A stretch of 64,000 bases of DNA from Arsenophonus apicola (GTDB lineage Bacteria; Pseudomonadota; Gammaproteobacteria; Enterobacterales; Enterobacteriaceae): positions 1,798,001 through 1,862,000 of the forward strand of contig NZ_CP084222.1 of the NCBI RefSeq assembly GCF_020268605.1. Direction: 5' to 3'. The position numbers were made by a program, and so were the translations under genes. How positions within the stretch are numbered: position 1 is the first letter of the stretch; every line of letters starts with the position of its first letter. This document shows positions 1-6,509 of this stretch, one piece after another. The notes under the pieces are model-generated. The model searched no databases and was not told the origin of the DNA. It saw only the letters and a program-made list of their open reading frames with translations.

Positions 1-24
1 TCATTTTCTTCTGGGGGATAAAAC

Positions 25-235
25 ATGAAATCATTATCCAATGCATTGATTATTTCGATTGGTTTTTTAAGCATTAGTCCTTTTTTTTGCTGTAACCCAA
101 GAGCCAATAATCGATTATCCTACTGAAGGTACAAATAACGCTGAATGTTTAAAATTATATCATAAGAAACATAAGTGCTTTCTTTGTCCTGAAGGTCACG
201 GTTATTGCGCTAGCCCATCTAGACAGAAACAATAA
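25..235 (+). pseudogene. small secreted Cys-rich protein, frameshifted in a T8 run
   Basis: An ATG at 25 follows a G-rich ribosome site. It opens a signal-peptide-like sequence (MKSLSNALIISIGFLSISPF) that stops after 33 codons. Removing one T from the run of eight at 81-88 joins it to an open frame ending at 235. This gives a 69-residue protein with a hydrophobic N-terminus, a plausible cleavage site (PFFA before VTQEP) and four Cys, spaced C-x10-C-x2-C-x6-C. I do not recognise the family. It lies on the plus strand beside minus-strand lysis and antirepressor genes, as a lysogenic-conversion gene might. It could be a pseudogene, a slippage-controlled gene or a sequencing error. Confidence 0.5.
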
Positions 236-281
236 TAAACCAATCATAACTATTCTTACTTTGAAGAGGTTCATCACAAAT

Positions 282-485
282 CTACCACTGTTTTACTGAA
301 TTTCTTCCCACCCACTGTTTAGCTACATCAAGACAGTTGGCCATCATTTTACCGCGTTGTGTTGATTTAGATTGTCGATAGTATCTAATAGCTTCATTTG
401 TTGCTAAACTGGCTACAGATAGAGAAAAACCAAGCTTCATTAACTCGGCCTTGACATTCGTCTCAATGAATTGTTCAGGAGTCAT
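282..485 (-). CDS. small phage protein of unknown function
   Basis: A 67-residue, basic, mostly helical protein that I do not recognise. Its ATG overlaps the stop codon of the antirepressor-like gene upstream (ATGA arrangement), so the two are probably translationally coupled. No signal peptide, membrane segment or catalytic motif is visible. The coupling suggests a partner role in the antirepressor operon, but that is inference. Confidence 0.6.
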   Translation of the reverse strand: MTPEQFIETNVKAELMKLGFSLSVASLATNEAIRYYRQSKSTQRGKMMANCLDVAKQWVGRNSVKQW

Positions 486-1069
486 GCTTGACTTTCTCCA
501 TTTGGCGTATCATCAAATCCTGGTAGTCTTAATTGAGAAAGTGCCATAATTGTTTTTTCTGCTTTACGTATCTTATTCAGATGACGCTTACGTAGGTTCA
601 TTAAGTCGCTTCCCTTTCTACCAAAATTGTCAAACGACCATTTATTTGCAGCAACCAACCTGTTTTGCATTTCGCCAATCGTTAATGATTTCAATCCTTC
701 CATATCTAACAGAGCAAGATTTGCTGGGTGGCTTTCTTTTTCCGCTAAATCCAGTAACCACTTACGCAGTGCTTTAGCAACTTTGGTTTTAGATAACATT
801 CCGATTAGATGAGCGCCACGTAAAGAAAATATCCTAACTTCCGTTTCCCAATTATCGTAACCCTTTGATTTATCGCAGGTGGTCATTTTGACCACCCGAG
901 ACATCTCATCAGTAAACTCATCTTTGTTTCTGCTATAAATCTTACTCACTGACTTAACGTCTGCATATTCGAGTAGGGATGCTAGCGATGTAGAAGTAAA
1001 CCAGATTTTTCCATCCCTATTATCAAATGGCATAACTTCAATGTTTTTAAATACTAATGTTTTAGACAT
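482..1069 (-). CDS. phage antirepressor-like protein (BRO-N / Ant type)
   Basis: A 195-residue protein whose first ~110 residues have the look of phage antirepressor N-domains: strand-rich start with KIWFTSTSLASLLEY, then a basic DNA- or partner-binding stretch and an SLRGAHLIGMLSKT segment. The C-terminal half is basic and helical. Such proteins bind and inactivate prophage repressors or act as accessory regulators. A long imperfect inverted repeat sits just upstream (1083-1174) next to the ribosome site AGAAGGTAAT. The downstream gene at 282-485 is overlapped. The family assignment is by pattern, so the precise target is unknown. Confidence 0.55.
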   Translation of the reverse strand: MSKTLVFKNIEVMPFDNRDGKIWFTSTSLASLLEYADVKSVSKIYSRNKDEFTDEMSRVVKMTTCDKSKGYDNWETEVRIFSLRGAHLIGMLSKTKVAKALRKWLLDLAEKESHPANLALLDMEGLKSLTIGEMQNRLVAANKWSFDNFGRKGSDLMNLRKRHLNKIRKAEKTIMALSQLRLPGFDDTPNGESQA

Positions 1070-1082
1070 AACGTATTACCTT

Positions 1083-1174
1083 CTTTATAAAATGAACCTT
1101 TGACGAAATAGGAATGCCAGCCCACCGAGGCTCGCCAGCTCTGCTGACACCCTCAAAGGCTCATTTCTATAAAG
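1083..1174 (-). promoter_or_regulatory. leader inverted repeat upstream of the antirepressor gene
   Basis: Positions 1083-1103 and 1153-1174 are imperfect reverse complements (about 20 paired bases, one bulge, one mismatch). In the minus-strand transcript they form a long stem ending a few bases before the ribosome site of the antirepressor-like gene. The enclosed loop contains smaller GC-rich hairpins. The layout suggests translational control of the antirepressor, comparable to C4/Sar-type control in P1 and P22, but this is inference from pairing alone. Confidence 0.5.
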
Positions 1175-1249
1175 TCAGGTTCGGTGGAGTATTTAGATGC
1201 GCTTTCGTTGCGCTAGAATTGTTAAGATTTGAACCTGCCAATGACCGAT

Positions 1250-1696
1250 TCATTGACATTGTGTATTGATGTACTGCTGTAGATATTCCGTCTGCTTCTC
1301 ATTCTCAATCATCATCGCTCTGAGACGGAAATAATCTTGTCTAGCTGCTTCGCCAAATTGTGGGGTGGCTTCATCATATCGGCTCTTGGCGGTAGTGGTT
1401 TTGGATGTATGACACACGGCGTTGACCCGCAACCGCTTAGTGCCAGCACGAACAGCATCATTGAGCTTGGTAATTTGAGCTTTTGCATTATTGAGTTCCT
1501 CGGTGTGTTCAATATCGAGTTGGTGCAAGGCATCTATCTTCTGCTGCTGCAATTTCAACGCTTCAATTTGCGCTTGATATTGCTGTTTTAGCGTGTGGTA
1601 GTTTTGCTTGACGGTTTGATAACGGCTGTTGGTGAAAATGAGTGATAAAACCAATCCAATAATCGCTACGCCAAATGCGTAAGGTCTCCATAACAT
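1250..1696 (-). CDS. Rz: Rz-like inner-membrane spanin
   Basis: Rz is the inner-membrane half of the spanin that fuses inner and outer membranes in the last step of lysis. The chosen ATG at 1696 gives about 148 residues: MLWRPYAFG and a hydrophobic anchor (FGVAIIGLVLSLIF), then a long Gln-rich coiled coil facing the periplasm. A GTG at 1738 would add 14 residues but leaves less of a ribosome site. The gene overlaps the end of the endolysin gene and contains Rz1 in another frame, the classic lambda arrangement. Confidence 0.85.
   Translation of the reverse strand: MLWRPYAFGVAIIGLVLSLIFTNSRYQTVKQNYHTLKQQYQAQIEALKLQQQKIDALHQLDIEHTEELNNAKAQITKLNDAVRAGTKRLRVNAVCHTSKTTTAKSRYDEATPQFGEAARQDYFRLRAMMIENEKQTEYLQQYINTQCQ
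1312..1488 (-). CDS. Rz1: Rz1-like outer-membrane spanin lipoprotein, nested in Rz
   Basis: A 58-residue protein read in a different frame wholly inside Rz. It starts MQKLKLPSSMMLFVLALSGC, where LALSGC is a lipobox for lipidation at Cys. A short Pro-containing segment follows (HPKPLPPRAD). Rz1 is the outer-membrane partner of Rz, and nested coding is the hallmark of this pair. An upstream in-frame ATG at 1533 would put 15 polar residues before the signal peptide, so 1488 is preferred. Confidence 0.82.
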   Translation of the reverse strand: MQKLKLPSSMMLFVLALSGCGSTPCVIHPKPLPPRADMMKPPHNLAKQLDKIISVSER

Positions 1697-2148
1697 ATTA
1701 CGCTCTCTATTTCCCGACGGGTCATTAATCCTTTCCACTTTCTGCCATCGACATAAACCCAGCGTTTCATTTCTTCACAAGCGCCTTTTCGGTCATCAGC
1801 GTTGAGCTTTTTGAGTAATGTCGATTTGGCAAAATTTCCCACACCCACGTTGTAAGCAAATGAATAAAGCGCTGCTTGAGTCAGTGTGTTGATATTGACC
1901 TTGACCAGCGGGTCAACATACCGTTTAACCACCTTCAAATCGTCATCAAGCCACTTATCACAATCTTCTTGTGTGTAAGTCCGGTTACGGTGAATATCGT
2001 TACCTGTGTGACCGTAACAAACAGAAAGCACACCGCCACCATCGAAATAGGGCTTAAGTCTCAGCCCTTCGAAATGGGTTATCATGCTTGACGCTAAAAG
2101 CAATGCACTACCGCCTGTTGCCATCAATATTTTTTTCGGTATTTTCAT
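1666..2148 (-). CDS. SAR endolysin, T4-type lysozyme (GH24)
   Basis: A 160-residue muramidase that cuts peptidoglycan at the end of the lytic cycle. Residues about 7-23 (ILMATGGSALLLASSMI) are weakly hydrophobic and rich in Gly, Ala and Ser, as in signal-anchor-release endolysins of P21 and P1, which wait inactive in the membrane. The catalytic region HFEGLRLKPYFDGGGVLSV supplies Glu27 and Asp36, followed by CYGHTG. The third position of the Glu-Asp-Thr triad is Ser42 here, a conservative change. The gene overlaps the holin upstream and Rz downstream. Confidence 0.88.
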   Translation of the reverse strand: MKIPKKILMATGGSALLLASSMITHFEGLRLKPYFDGGGVLSVCYGHTGNDIHRNRTYTQEDCDKWLDDDLKVVKRYVDPLVKVNINTLTQAALYSFAYNVGVGNFAKSTLLKKLNADDRKGACEEMKRWVYVDGRKWKGLMTRREIESVICYGDLTHLA

Positions 2149-2329
2149 ATTGACGCTCCTTAAGTTTGTACTCCTTTTTGCGGTAGTACACGTTGATTAA
2201 AAATGTCCCTATCGTGCAGACAATACCGATTACTGCCACCCACTGCTCAAGGGTAAAGAAACCTAGAACAGTCGTCATGATGCCCCAAAGGTAGGCGGTA
2301 GGTGTTGAGTATTTTTCAGACATACGCAT
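2108..2329 (-). CDS. phage holin with small hydrophobic segments
   Basis: A 73-residue membrane protein beginning MRMSEKYSTP. It has one or two hydrophobic segments (YLWGIMTTVLGFFTL and WVAVIGIVCTIGTFLI) and a charged C-terminal tail. This fits pinholin-type proteins that depolarise the membrane and release SAR endolysins. A strong AGGAGG lies five bases before the ATG at 2329; a second ATG two codons later is also possible. The gene overlaps the endolysin gene, forming the holin-endolysin-Rz/Rz1 lysis cassette. Confidence 0.8.
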   Translation of the reverse strand: MRMSEKYSTPTAYLWGIMTTVLGFFTLEQWVAVIGIVCTIGTFLINVYYRKKEYKLKERQYENTEKNIDGNRR

Positions 2330-2455
2330 ATACCCTCCTATTGAGGGTTCCATTGCTTTGAATAAATGTTAATTTGATTAAATTAAGCTAAGATTGCGAT
2401 ACAGCTAATTGATGAATTAGCTGATACTTAAATTAATAAACTAGAGAATGAAAAA

Positions 2456-2677
2456 ATGATTGAGAAAAAATTTTACCCATTTAAATTTAACATGAATAAA
2501 TCTATTCCAGAACCCATTGCACACGAGCTTGTAGCTATTAAGCAAGTTTTATTGGCGATAATTGCAACTGACTATGAGAAAAGACAAGTTGTGTTAGATG
2601 GGCTGTCAGAGATTAACTCACCAATAATGAAAGACGTAGTTAAAAATATTAAGCTGATTGACGCAAATCAGCTTTAA
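2456..2677 (+). CDS. small phage protein of unknown function
   Basis: A 73-residue protein read against the lysis genes, preceded by GAGAATG-rich sequence. The N-terminus is polar and the middle helical (PIAHELVAIKQVLLAIIATDYEKRQ). I do not recognise it. Its 3' end overlaps the convergent gene at 2649-2894 by 29 bases. The opposite orientation suggests expression from its own promoter, perhaps in the lysogen. Confidence 0.5.
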   Translation: MIEKKFYPFKFNMNKSIPEPIAHELVAIKQVLLAIIATDYEKRQVVLDGLSEINSPIMKDVVKNIKLIDANQL

Positions 2678-2894
2678 TACACATCCCCGCATCGACACTG
2701 TGTTGATAATTGACTTTACAATTTGTTTTAAAATTGGATGTAGCCTTTTTTACTCGGGTTAAATCTAAAACGTTTTGAACAATAGCATTAACACCATGTT
2801 CTGATTTAGTACAGCAGTTCACCTTATTCATCTCTGTGAACTGTTTTTCCAATTCAGCTATTCTACTTTCTAATACTTCTATACGTTCGTCCAT
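2649..2894 (-). CDS. small coiled-coil phage protein
   Basis: An 81-residue protein with a clear N-terminal heptad pattern (MDERIEVLESRIAELEKQF), followed by a Cys-Cys pair and two further Cys. A GAGGTT ribosome site precedes the ATG. It lies upstream of the holin in the same orientation. The function is unknown; the coiled coil suggests an oligomer. Confidence 0.55.
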   Translation of the reverse strand: MDERIEVLESRIAELEKQFTEMNKVNCCTKSEHGVNAIVQNVLDLTRVKKATSNFKTNCKVNYQHSVDAGMCIKADLRQSA

Positions 2895-3235
2895 ACTTTA
2901 ACCTCATGTTTAACAATTAAACAGGAAGACAGCCGCCTTACTTGTTTAAGCTATTTGAACTGACAGTTTTGCGGCGGCGTAAACGAAATGCCCCACCATC
3001 AACAAGGGGTGTTTCTTCGTAAGTCGATCTTTTCGTTGATCTTTTTTTGCTCAAGAATATAATAACGACATATAGTATATGTTTTGAATACTAAATACTA
3101 TATATAGGAATCCCTGATAGCGACAACTATCAGGGACGGAAGATAAAACGACAAGGTTTTACATGTGATCACGCATTTAGTTTATTTCACTTGGTGATCT
3201 GTGTAAAGCCCTGTTTATATACAGGACTGATTTTA
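2895..3235. other. intergenic region with a strong hairpin
   Basis: No gene is apparent. A perfect nine-base stem (3112-3120 with 3127-3135, loop of six) sits in A+T-rich sequence. It could cap or protect the 5' end of the plus-strand transcript of the gene at 3236, or separate it from the late leader. It has no T tract, so it does not look like an intrinsic terminator. Confidence 0.4.
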
Positions 3236-3499
3236 ATGAATAAGAATATTTGTCAAAAGCCTCATCGCTACAACCAGTTATTTACATCTCTTTCTAATAA
3301 TCAAGGTCAAAATAGTCGTCATAAATGTGCGGGATGCGCCTATGAATTAGGTCGTCACCATGCGCTTACTGGAGCGCAAAAAGCTTATGACGACTCAGTT
3401 TTAACTCAAATTTCAGATAGTCAAGCTGGCGCTGTTCGTCATAAAGATGCTTTTGAGTCATATAATCACGGCTATCAATCCGTTTTCAAAATAGCATAA
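3236..3499 (+). CDS. small conserved protein with Cys-x2-Cys and a C-terminal VRHK motif
   Basis: An 87-residue protein starting MNKNICQKPHRYNQLF, chosen over an upstream GTG because AGGA precedes this ATG. It contains HKCAGCAYELGRHHALTG and then SDSQAGAVRHKDAFESYNHGY. I recall similar small proteins with a CAxCAYExG motif and an SQAGTVRHK motif in many proteobacteria, with unknown function. The Cys and His residues suggest metal binding. It reads against the late leader. Confidence 0.55.
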   Translation: MNKNICQKPHRYNQLFTSLSNNQGQNSRHKCAGCAYELGRHHALTGAQKAYDDSVLTQISDSQAGAVRHKDAFESYNHGYQSVFKIA

Positions 3500-3501
3500 A
3501 A

Positions 3502-3528
3502 AGTAAAACCCCACGCTTTCACGTGGGG
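3502..3528 (-). terminator. hairpin with T-rich tail on the minus strand
   Basis: A perfect seven-base stem, CCCCACG at 3509-3515 with CGTGGGG at 3522-3528. On the minus strand it is followed by TTTTACTTTTT. It lies between Q and the lysis genes, where a late transcript would have to be antiterminated. It may also end the plus-strand gene at 3236-3499. Confidence 0.5.
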
Positions 3529-3622
3529 CTATGCACTACTGCCTTATTTACCTATATGTACCATACGAGCTTACAAAAAGTAGTGCGTTGATAGGATATT
3601 ATTATTTGGTTAATGAAGCAAC

Positions 3623-3647
3623 AAAAAACCCCGCAAAAGCGAAACTT
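3623..3647 (-). terminator. tR'-like intrinsic terminator downstream of the putative late promoter
   Basis: On the minus strand a GC-containing stem with G-U pairs and a TTTT loop is followed by six T. It lies about 40 bases downstream of the putative late promoter. This matches the lambda pR'-tR' layout, in which Q lets polymerase pass. Confidence 0.45.
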
Positions 3648-3685
3648 TATGATTTTTTTATACAACTACATCAGCTTACCTTGAA

Positions 3686-3714
3686 ATTGTTGCTCATTTG
3701 CTCATTAAAGTCAA
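3686..3714 (-). promoter_or_regulatory. putative late promoter pR'
   Basis: TTGACT (3714-3709) and AACAAT (3691-3686) are separated by 17 bases on the minus strand. The site is immediately downstream of Q and points at the lysis genes. The -10 is imperfect, so support comes mostly from position and from the terminator that follows. Confidence 0.4.
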
Positions 3715-3721
3715 GCCATAA

Positions 3722-4213
3722 TTAGGTATAATTAATCATTTTATCAACAGTGTTTGGATTTTTCATGACTGTTATTAGCCGATTGTGTATTAAATACACG
3801 CTGGCATTGAGAATGTCATCAATCTCCCTTCGACATGTTATGCGTGATGGCTTTTTCCACCTGCCCCCCGCTCTGGTCTTCATCCTTCTGGGTTTCGCTA
3901 TATTATGATAATAGGTGGCTATGCTTAATTTTGATTTTCCGTAAACGTAATAACTTAATAGAATTTGGTAGGCTTTTTCATCAATACGCATGACAGCATC
4001 AACCACTTGAGAAATGAGCAATCCTTCATCATCGTTACACATTGGCCTGGAAGGTATAACTTCCCCTTTCGCTTTTTGCATGAATCGCCAGATAATATTG
4101 AATTGCCGTTTATCAAGCTCTCCTGAGCTTACCCAAGCCCCCCATAACTCAAGCCAACCATTTACCCAGTCATGCTGTGCTTTGGTTAGTTCCAGTGACT
4201 TAACCGCTCTCAT
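3722..4213 (-). CDS. Q: phage late antiterminator, Q-like (DUF1133 type)
   Basis: A 163-residue basic protein of the kind found just before the lysis genes in lambdoid phages. It has a helical N-terminus (MRAVKSLELTKAQHDWVNGW) and a conserved middle (VVDAVMRIDEKAYQILLSYYVYGKSKLSIA). Its basic segment resembles a helix-turn-helix (CRREIDDILNASVYLIHNRL). Q-type proteins bind near the late promoter and let polymerase pass its terminator. The ATG at 4213 has GGAGGAG directly upstream; a TTG at 4357 would add 48 residues but overlaps the HNH gene. Confidence 0.75.
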   Translation of the reverse strand: MRAVKSLELTKAQHDWVNGWLELWGAWVSSGELDKRQFNIIWRFMQKAKGEVIPSRPMCNDDEGLLISQVVDAVMRIDEKAYQILLSYYVYGKSKLSIATYYHNIAKPRRMKTRAGGRWKKPSRITCRREIDDILNASVYLIHNRLITVMKNPNTVDKMINYT

Positions 4214-4280
4214 CTCTCCTCCGGCAAAAACAGGAATAGGGGCATGGTTTAAATGCCCTGCGTTGAATAGTAATGGTGGT

Positions 4281-4754
4281 TTAAAGTGTGTGGGCTTTTT
4301 CTTCGCCCATTCGAAAGGTAATGCCTGCCTGATACCAATCCGGTAAGAAAAACTCAATGCGCCCTATAAATCCATCAAGTCGCATCGTTTTCATTCTTTT
4401 TAGCTCACTTTTCATTTGACGGTAGATTTCATCCATTTCACCCACCTTGAACCTTACAGGGGTATTTGCTAGCATCGCTATTTTGGCAATGGTCATCTCA
4501 CCATAAGTTATCTCTGCATGCGCGGTAAACTCGTAAGGGTCTTCGCCTAATTTACGATGACAGCCTTGACAGTGCGAAAAACTATTTAAGGGGTGATAAC
4601 GGGTGGCTTTATGTCGTCTTGATTTGAAGTGTGAGCAGTGCAGCTTAGCGCGTTCATGCTGAAAATGTCGTCCGCAATAATCACATATCCAGTTTGTTCT
4701 TTCGCGAACTAATTCAGAGAACACAGCATCGTATTTATCCCTTTTTAGTGCCAT
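4281..4754 (-). CDS. HNH/zinc-finger-like phage protein
   Basis: About 157 residues from MALKRDKYDAVFSELVRER. The fold-defining residues are CDYCGRHF, then LHCSHFKSRRH, then NSFSHCQGCHRKLGEDPYEF. Two CxxC pairs and His residues frame an HNH-type nuclease core, as in NinG-like recombination proteins placed near Q. I prefer the ATG at 4754 because the ATG at 4787 lies inside a terminator hairpin. Nuclease activity is inferred from the motif only. Confidence 0.65.
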   Translation of the reverse strand: MALKRDKYDAVFSELVRERTNWICDYCGRHFQHERAKLHCSHFKSRRHKATRYHPLNSFSHCQGCHRKLGEDPYEFTAHAEITYGEMTIAKIAMLANTPVRFKVGEMDEIYRQMKSELKRMKTMRLDGFIGRIEFFLPDWYQAGITFRMGEEKAHTL

Positions 4755-4769
4755 TAAAATTATTTCTCC

Positions 4770-4795
4770 CAATAAAAAACCCCTCATTTGAGGGG
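4770..4795 (-). terminator. intrinsic terminator after rha
   Basis: CCCCTC and GAGGGG (4780-4785 with 4790-4795) form a perfect stem with a four-base loop. On the minus strand six T follow. It separates the rha-like gene from the HNH gene. Confidence 0.75.
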
Positions 4796-4827
4796 CTATA
4801 AATGATGATTAAATTTAGGGTGATTGA

Positions 4828-5343
4828 TTATTCAGAGAGTTTTTTGATTAATTCATCTTTGTGAATAATCATGTAACCAGCACGACGACCAATTTCGAAC
4901 AATGACTCTAGTGAAGCGACATATTCATTATCATGAATCACTCTTGCGCTATCTACTTTGCCATTGGGTAGTAAAGTGAGAAGAACTTTATTGGATGCTC
5001 CAGTTACAGCGATCGCACTATTGAGTTCTGATTCCATTTTATCAAACTCAGCAATGTATGCCTCTTTAAATTGGGCTGCCTTTTTGCCTGTGAATCCCAT
5101 CACCAAGAAAATAAAGCCGTTTTTTGTCATTTCATAAGCATCATAAGTATTACCTTTGTGTTCAAATTGAACCCGCCAAAAATTGCGGGTTAAAAATTGC
5201 TCAGAACAATCAAGGTTAGATATTTTTAAAACAACTTTTTGATGCTCTTTACCAAAGTAATCAGCGACGTCTTTAGACGTGGTTACAGCTTTATTATTGT
5301 TAATAGTAACTTTAGGGGTGATAGTAGAAAGCTGAAGTGTCAT
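4828..5343 (-). CDS. rha: Rha family phage regulatory protein
   Basis: 171 residues. The N-terminal ~90 residues carry the Rha pattern: TTSKDVADYFGKEHQKVVLK, NFWRVQFEHKGNTYDAYEMT, KNGFIFLVMGFTGKKAAQFK and EAYIAEFDKME. The C-terminal part (residues ~110-171) is a variable regulatory domain. Rha proteins of phage phi-80 and P22-like phages interfere with growth in hosts lacking IHF; their molecular action is not settled. The ATG follows GGAGGTC and a structured C4-like leader. A terminator ends the gene. Confidence 0.8.
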   Translation of the reverse strand: MTLQLSTITPKVTINNNKAVTTSKDVADYFGKEHQKVVLKISNLDCSEQFLTRNFWRVQFEHKGNTYDAYEMTKNGFIFLVMGFTGKKAAQFKEAYIAEFDKMESELNSAIAVTGASNKVLLTLLPNGKVDSARVIHDNEYVASLESLFEIGRRAGYMIIHKDELIKKLSE

Positions 5344-5490
5344 ATGACCTCCGATGGTTTCGTCTGTGAAACACCACCTGAGAGGCTAATCTCGTATGGT
5401 GGTGAACTGAACAGGGTTAGCCTTACCAGTGAAACCAACTGGCGGATCTTTACGATCCCCCCATCCAGCCCACCATTGAGATGTAACTGA
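5344..5490 (-). ncRNA. C4/CI-type antisense RNA leader upstream of rha
   Basis: The leader contains nested complementary blocks: a GGATC/GATCC hairpin, a CCAGT/ACTGG hairpin, GGCTAA with TTAGCC, and CCACC with GGTGG. A GTTTCAC segment can pair with sequence overlapping the GGAGGTC ribosome site. Phage P1 C4 and P4 CI RNAs have this kind of repeated a/b complementarity with the region around the antirepressor ribosome site, and I recognise the primary sequence as one common in enterobacterial prophages ahead of ash/icd-like and antirepressor genes. The ends are approximate. Confidence 0.5.
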
Positions 5491-5501
5491 ATTTTATCAA
5501 T

Positions 5502-5522
5502 AAAAAACACGCTCACGGCGTG
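5502..5522 (-). terminator. intrinsic terminator before the C4-like leader
   Basis: CACGC/GCGTG stem (5508-5512 with 5518-5522) followed by six T on the minus strand. It would stop leftward early transcription just before the C4-like RNA and rha unless an antiterminated complex passes. Confidence 0.6.
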
Positions 5523-5629
5523 TACATTGACGTGGTCTCACTTATCAGGAGGCTAACCCTGACATCTGATTTTGCAGATGTACTGAAAATATAACCTGAA
5601 CTATTGATAACGTCAAATTGAATACTCAC
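5513..5629 (-). CDS. possible 38-residue leader peptide, Icd/Ash-like
   Basis: A GTG at 5629 preceded by AGGAG opens 38 codons that include SSGYIFSTSAKSDVRVS and end in SMYTP at the terminator stem. Similar short frames precede C4-like RNAs in many enterobacterial prophages and are often annotated as parts of icd-like or ash proteins. A second short frame with ribosome site GGAGAC starts just upstream (MLAGKDFYAIQNRSSEYSI). Translation is uncertain; the sequence may mainly be RNA structure. Confidence 0.3.
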   Translation of the reverse strand: MSIQFDVINSSGYIFSTSAKSDVRVSLLISETTSMYTP

Positions 5630-5798
5630 TGCTCCTATTTTGTATTGCATAAAAGTCTTTTCCTGCTAACATTGCTAATGTCTCCTGCGTTAATCAGATT
5701 GATGATTAGCTGACAGGCTCCAAGACTACTCTACGGTGCGTCCATTGTAGCCAGCGTGACAGAAAGCGATTGCAAACGAAGTCAACGCTGAGAATAAG

Positions 5799-5824
5799 CC
5801 CCCTTTCATGGGGGTTTTGCTTTT
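5799..5824. terminator. G+C-rich hairpin next to the end of ninB
   Basis: CCCCC at 5799-5803 pairs with GGGGG at 5810-5814. The T-rich tail (TTTTGCTTTT) is on the plus strand, so it would end rightward transcripts best. It lies seven bases after the minus-strand ninB-like gene. Confidence 0.4.
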
Positions 5825-5830
5825 GACTGC

Positions 5831-6274
5831 TCACTGTTCCTGCCCCTGTTTTAATTTCATATACTCCGAGCTTTCCGGTACTGTCACGAAACAACGTATG
5901 CCAATTGCCCAGCATTCCACTTTTTGCATAAAGATATGCATCTCACCCGTATCTAACTTTGATGTCCTCCTGAGCGTTCTGACGCGCTCTGGCTGCTGTG
6001 TGGTCACATCGATACGCTCTACCACTTCATAGCCTAAGAATGTATGTTTCAGCATTTCCTTCACCTGCTCTGGAGTGTAATTAGCGTCATTTGCACACAG
6101 ATATTTACTTATCTCAGATGTCCACAAATGAAAAAGTGCATTTTGCGATAGGCTTCGAGTCTGCTTGAAGGGCTTGATAATAAGTTGATGCGGTTGGTTT
6201 GTTGCAAGAACAGCTTTTAGTGTTTGCCAGACGGATTGTTTCGTTGATTCGTGTAAGAGTAATTTGTCTTCCAG
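5831..6274 (-). CDS. ninB: NinB-like recombination mediator (lambda Orf family), apparent CTG start
   Basis: The frame runs well upstream of the first conventional start (TTG at 6127). The 49 extra codons include KPFKQTRSLSQNALFHLW, which matches the RSLDQN..LW motif of lambda NinB/Orf. The C-terminal TSKLDTGEMHIFMQKVECWA matches its TSRMRVGEFAELLELIQAF region. A perfect AGGAGG lies five bases before a CTG codon at 6274-6272, in place of an expected ATG. The product would be 147 residues. NinB/Orf binds single-stranded DNA and assists RecBCD/RecA-type recombination. Either CTG initiates or ATG mutated to CTG and the gene is weak. Confidence 0.65.
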   Translation of the reverse strand: MEDKLLLHESTKQSVWQTLKAVLATNQPHQLIIKPFKQTRSLSQNALFHLWTSEISKYLCANDANYTPEQVKEMLKHTFLGYEVVERIDVTTQQPERVRTLRRTSKLDTGEMHIFMQKVECWAIGIRCFVTVPESSEYMKLKQGQEQ

Positions 6275-6293
6275 ATATACCTCCTGTTCTTTT

Positions 6294-6509
6294 TCATTTC
6301 AAGAAAACATGGTTAAACAAGAAAGAAAGGATATATACCATTGTGATAGCTAATGATGTGACTGCCACTATTGATAAGAGCCTCAAAGAAGCAATAAACC
6401 ACGTACTGTTGTCAATTTTGATAGTCAACATTATCATTGATATCACAACACCTAAAAAACAAAAGATATTCATGCTAATTTTGTAAATAAAGTTAATTAT
6501 TTCATGCAT
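6294..6509 (-). CDS. small two-helix membrane protein
   Basis: 71 residues with two hydrophobic segments (MNIFCFLGVVISMIMLTI and LLSIVAVTSLAITMVYILSF) and almost no soluble part. Its ATG overlaps the TAA of the DUF551 gene upstream, so the two are coupled. I do not recognise it. Confidence 0.6.
   Translation of the reverse strand: MHEIINFIYKISMNIFCFLGVVISMIMLTIKIDNSTWFIASLRLLSIVAVTSLAITMVYILSFLFNHVFLK

Noticed and set aside
3531..3725. A 64-codon plus-strand frame between the small Cys-x2-Cys gene and Q
   Set aside because: No ribosome site and no protein-like composition; it overlaps the likely late promoter and terminator.
5706..5915. A 69-codon minus-strand frame overlapping the end of ninB
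   Set aside because: The ninB frame is supported by family motifs here; this one has no ribosome site. Part of it may be a relic of an icd-like leader frame.
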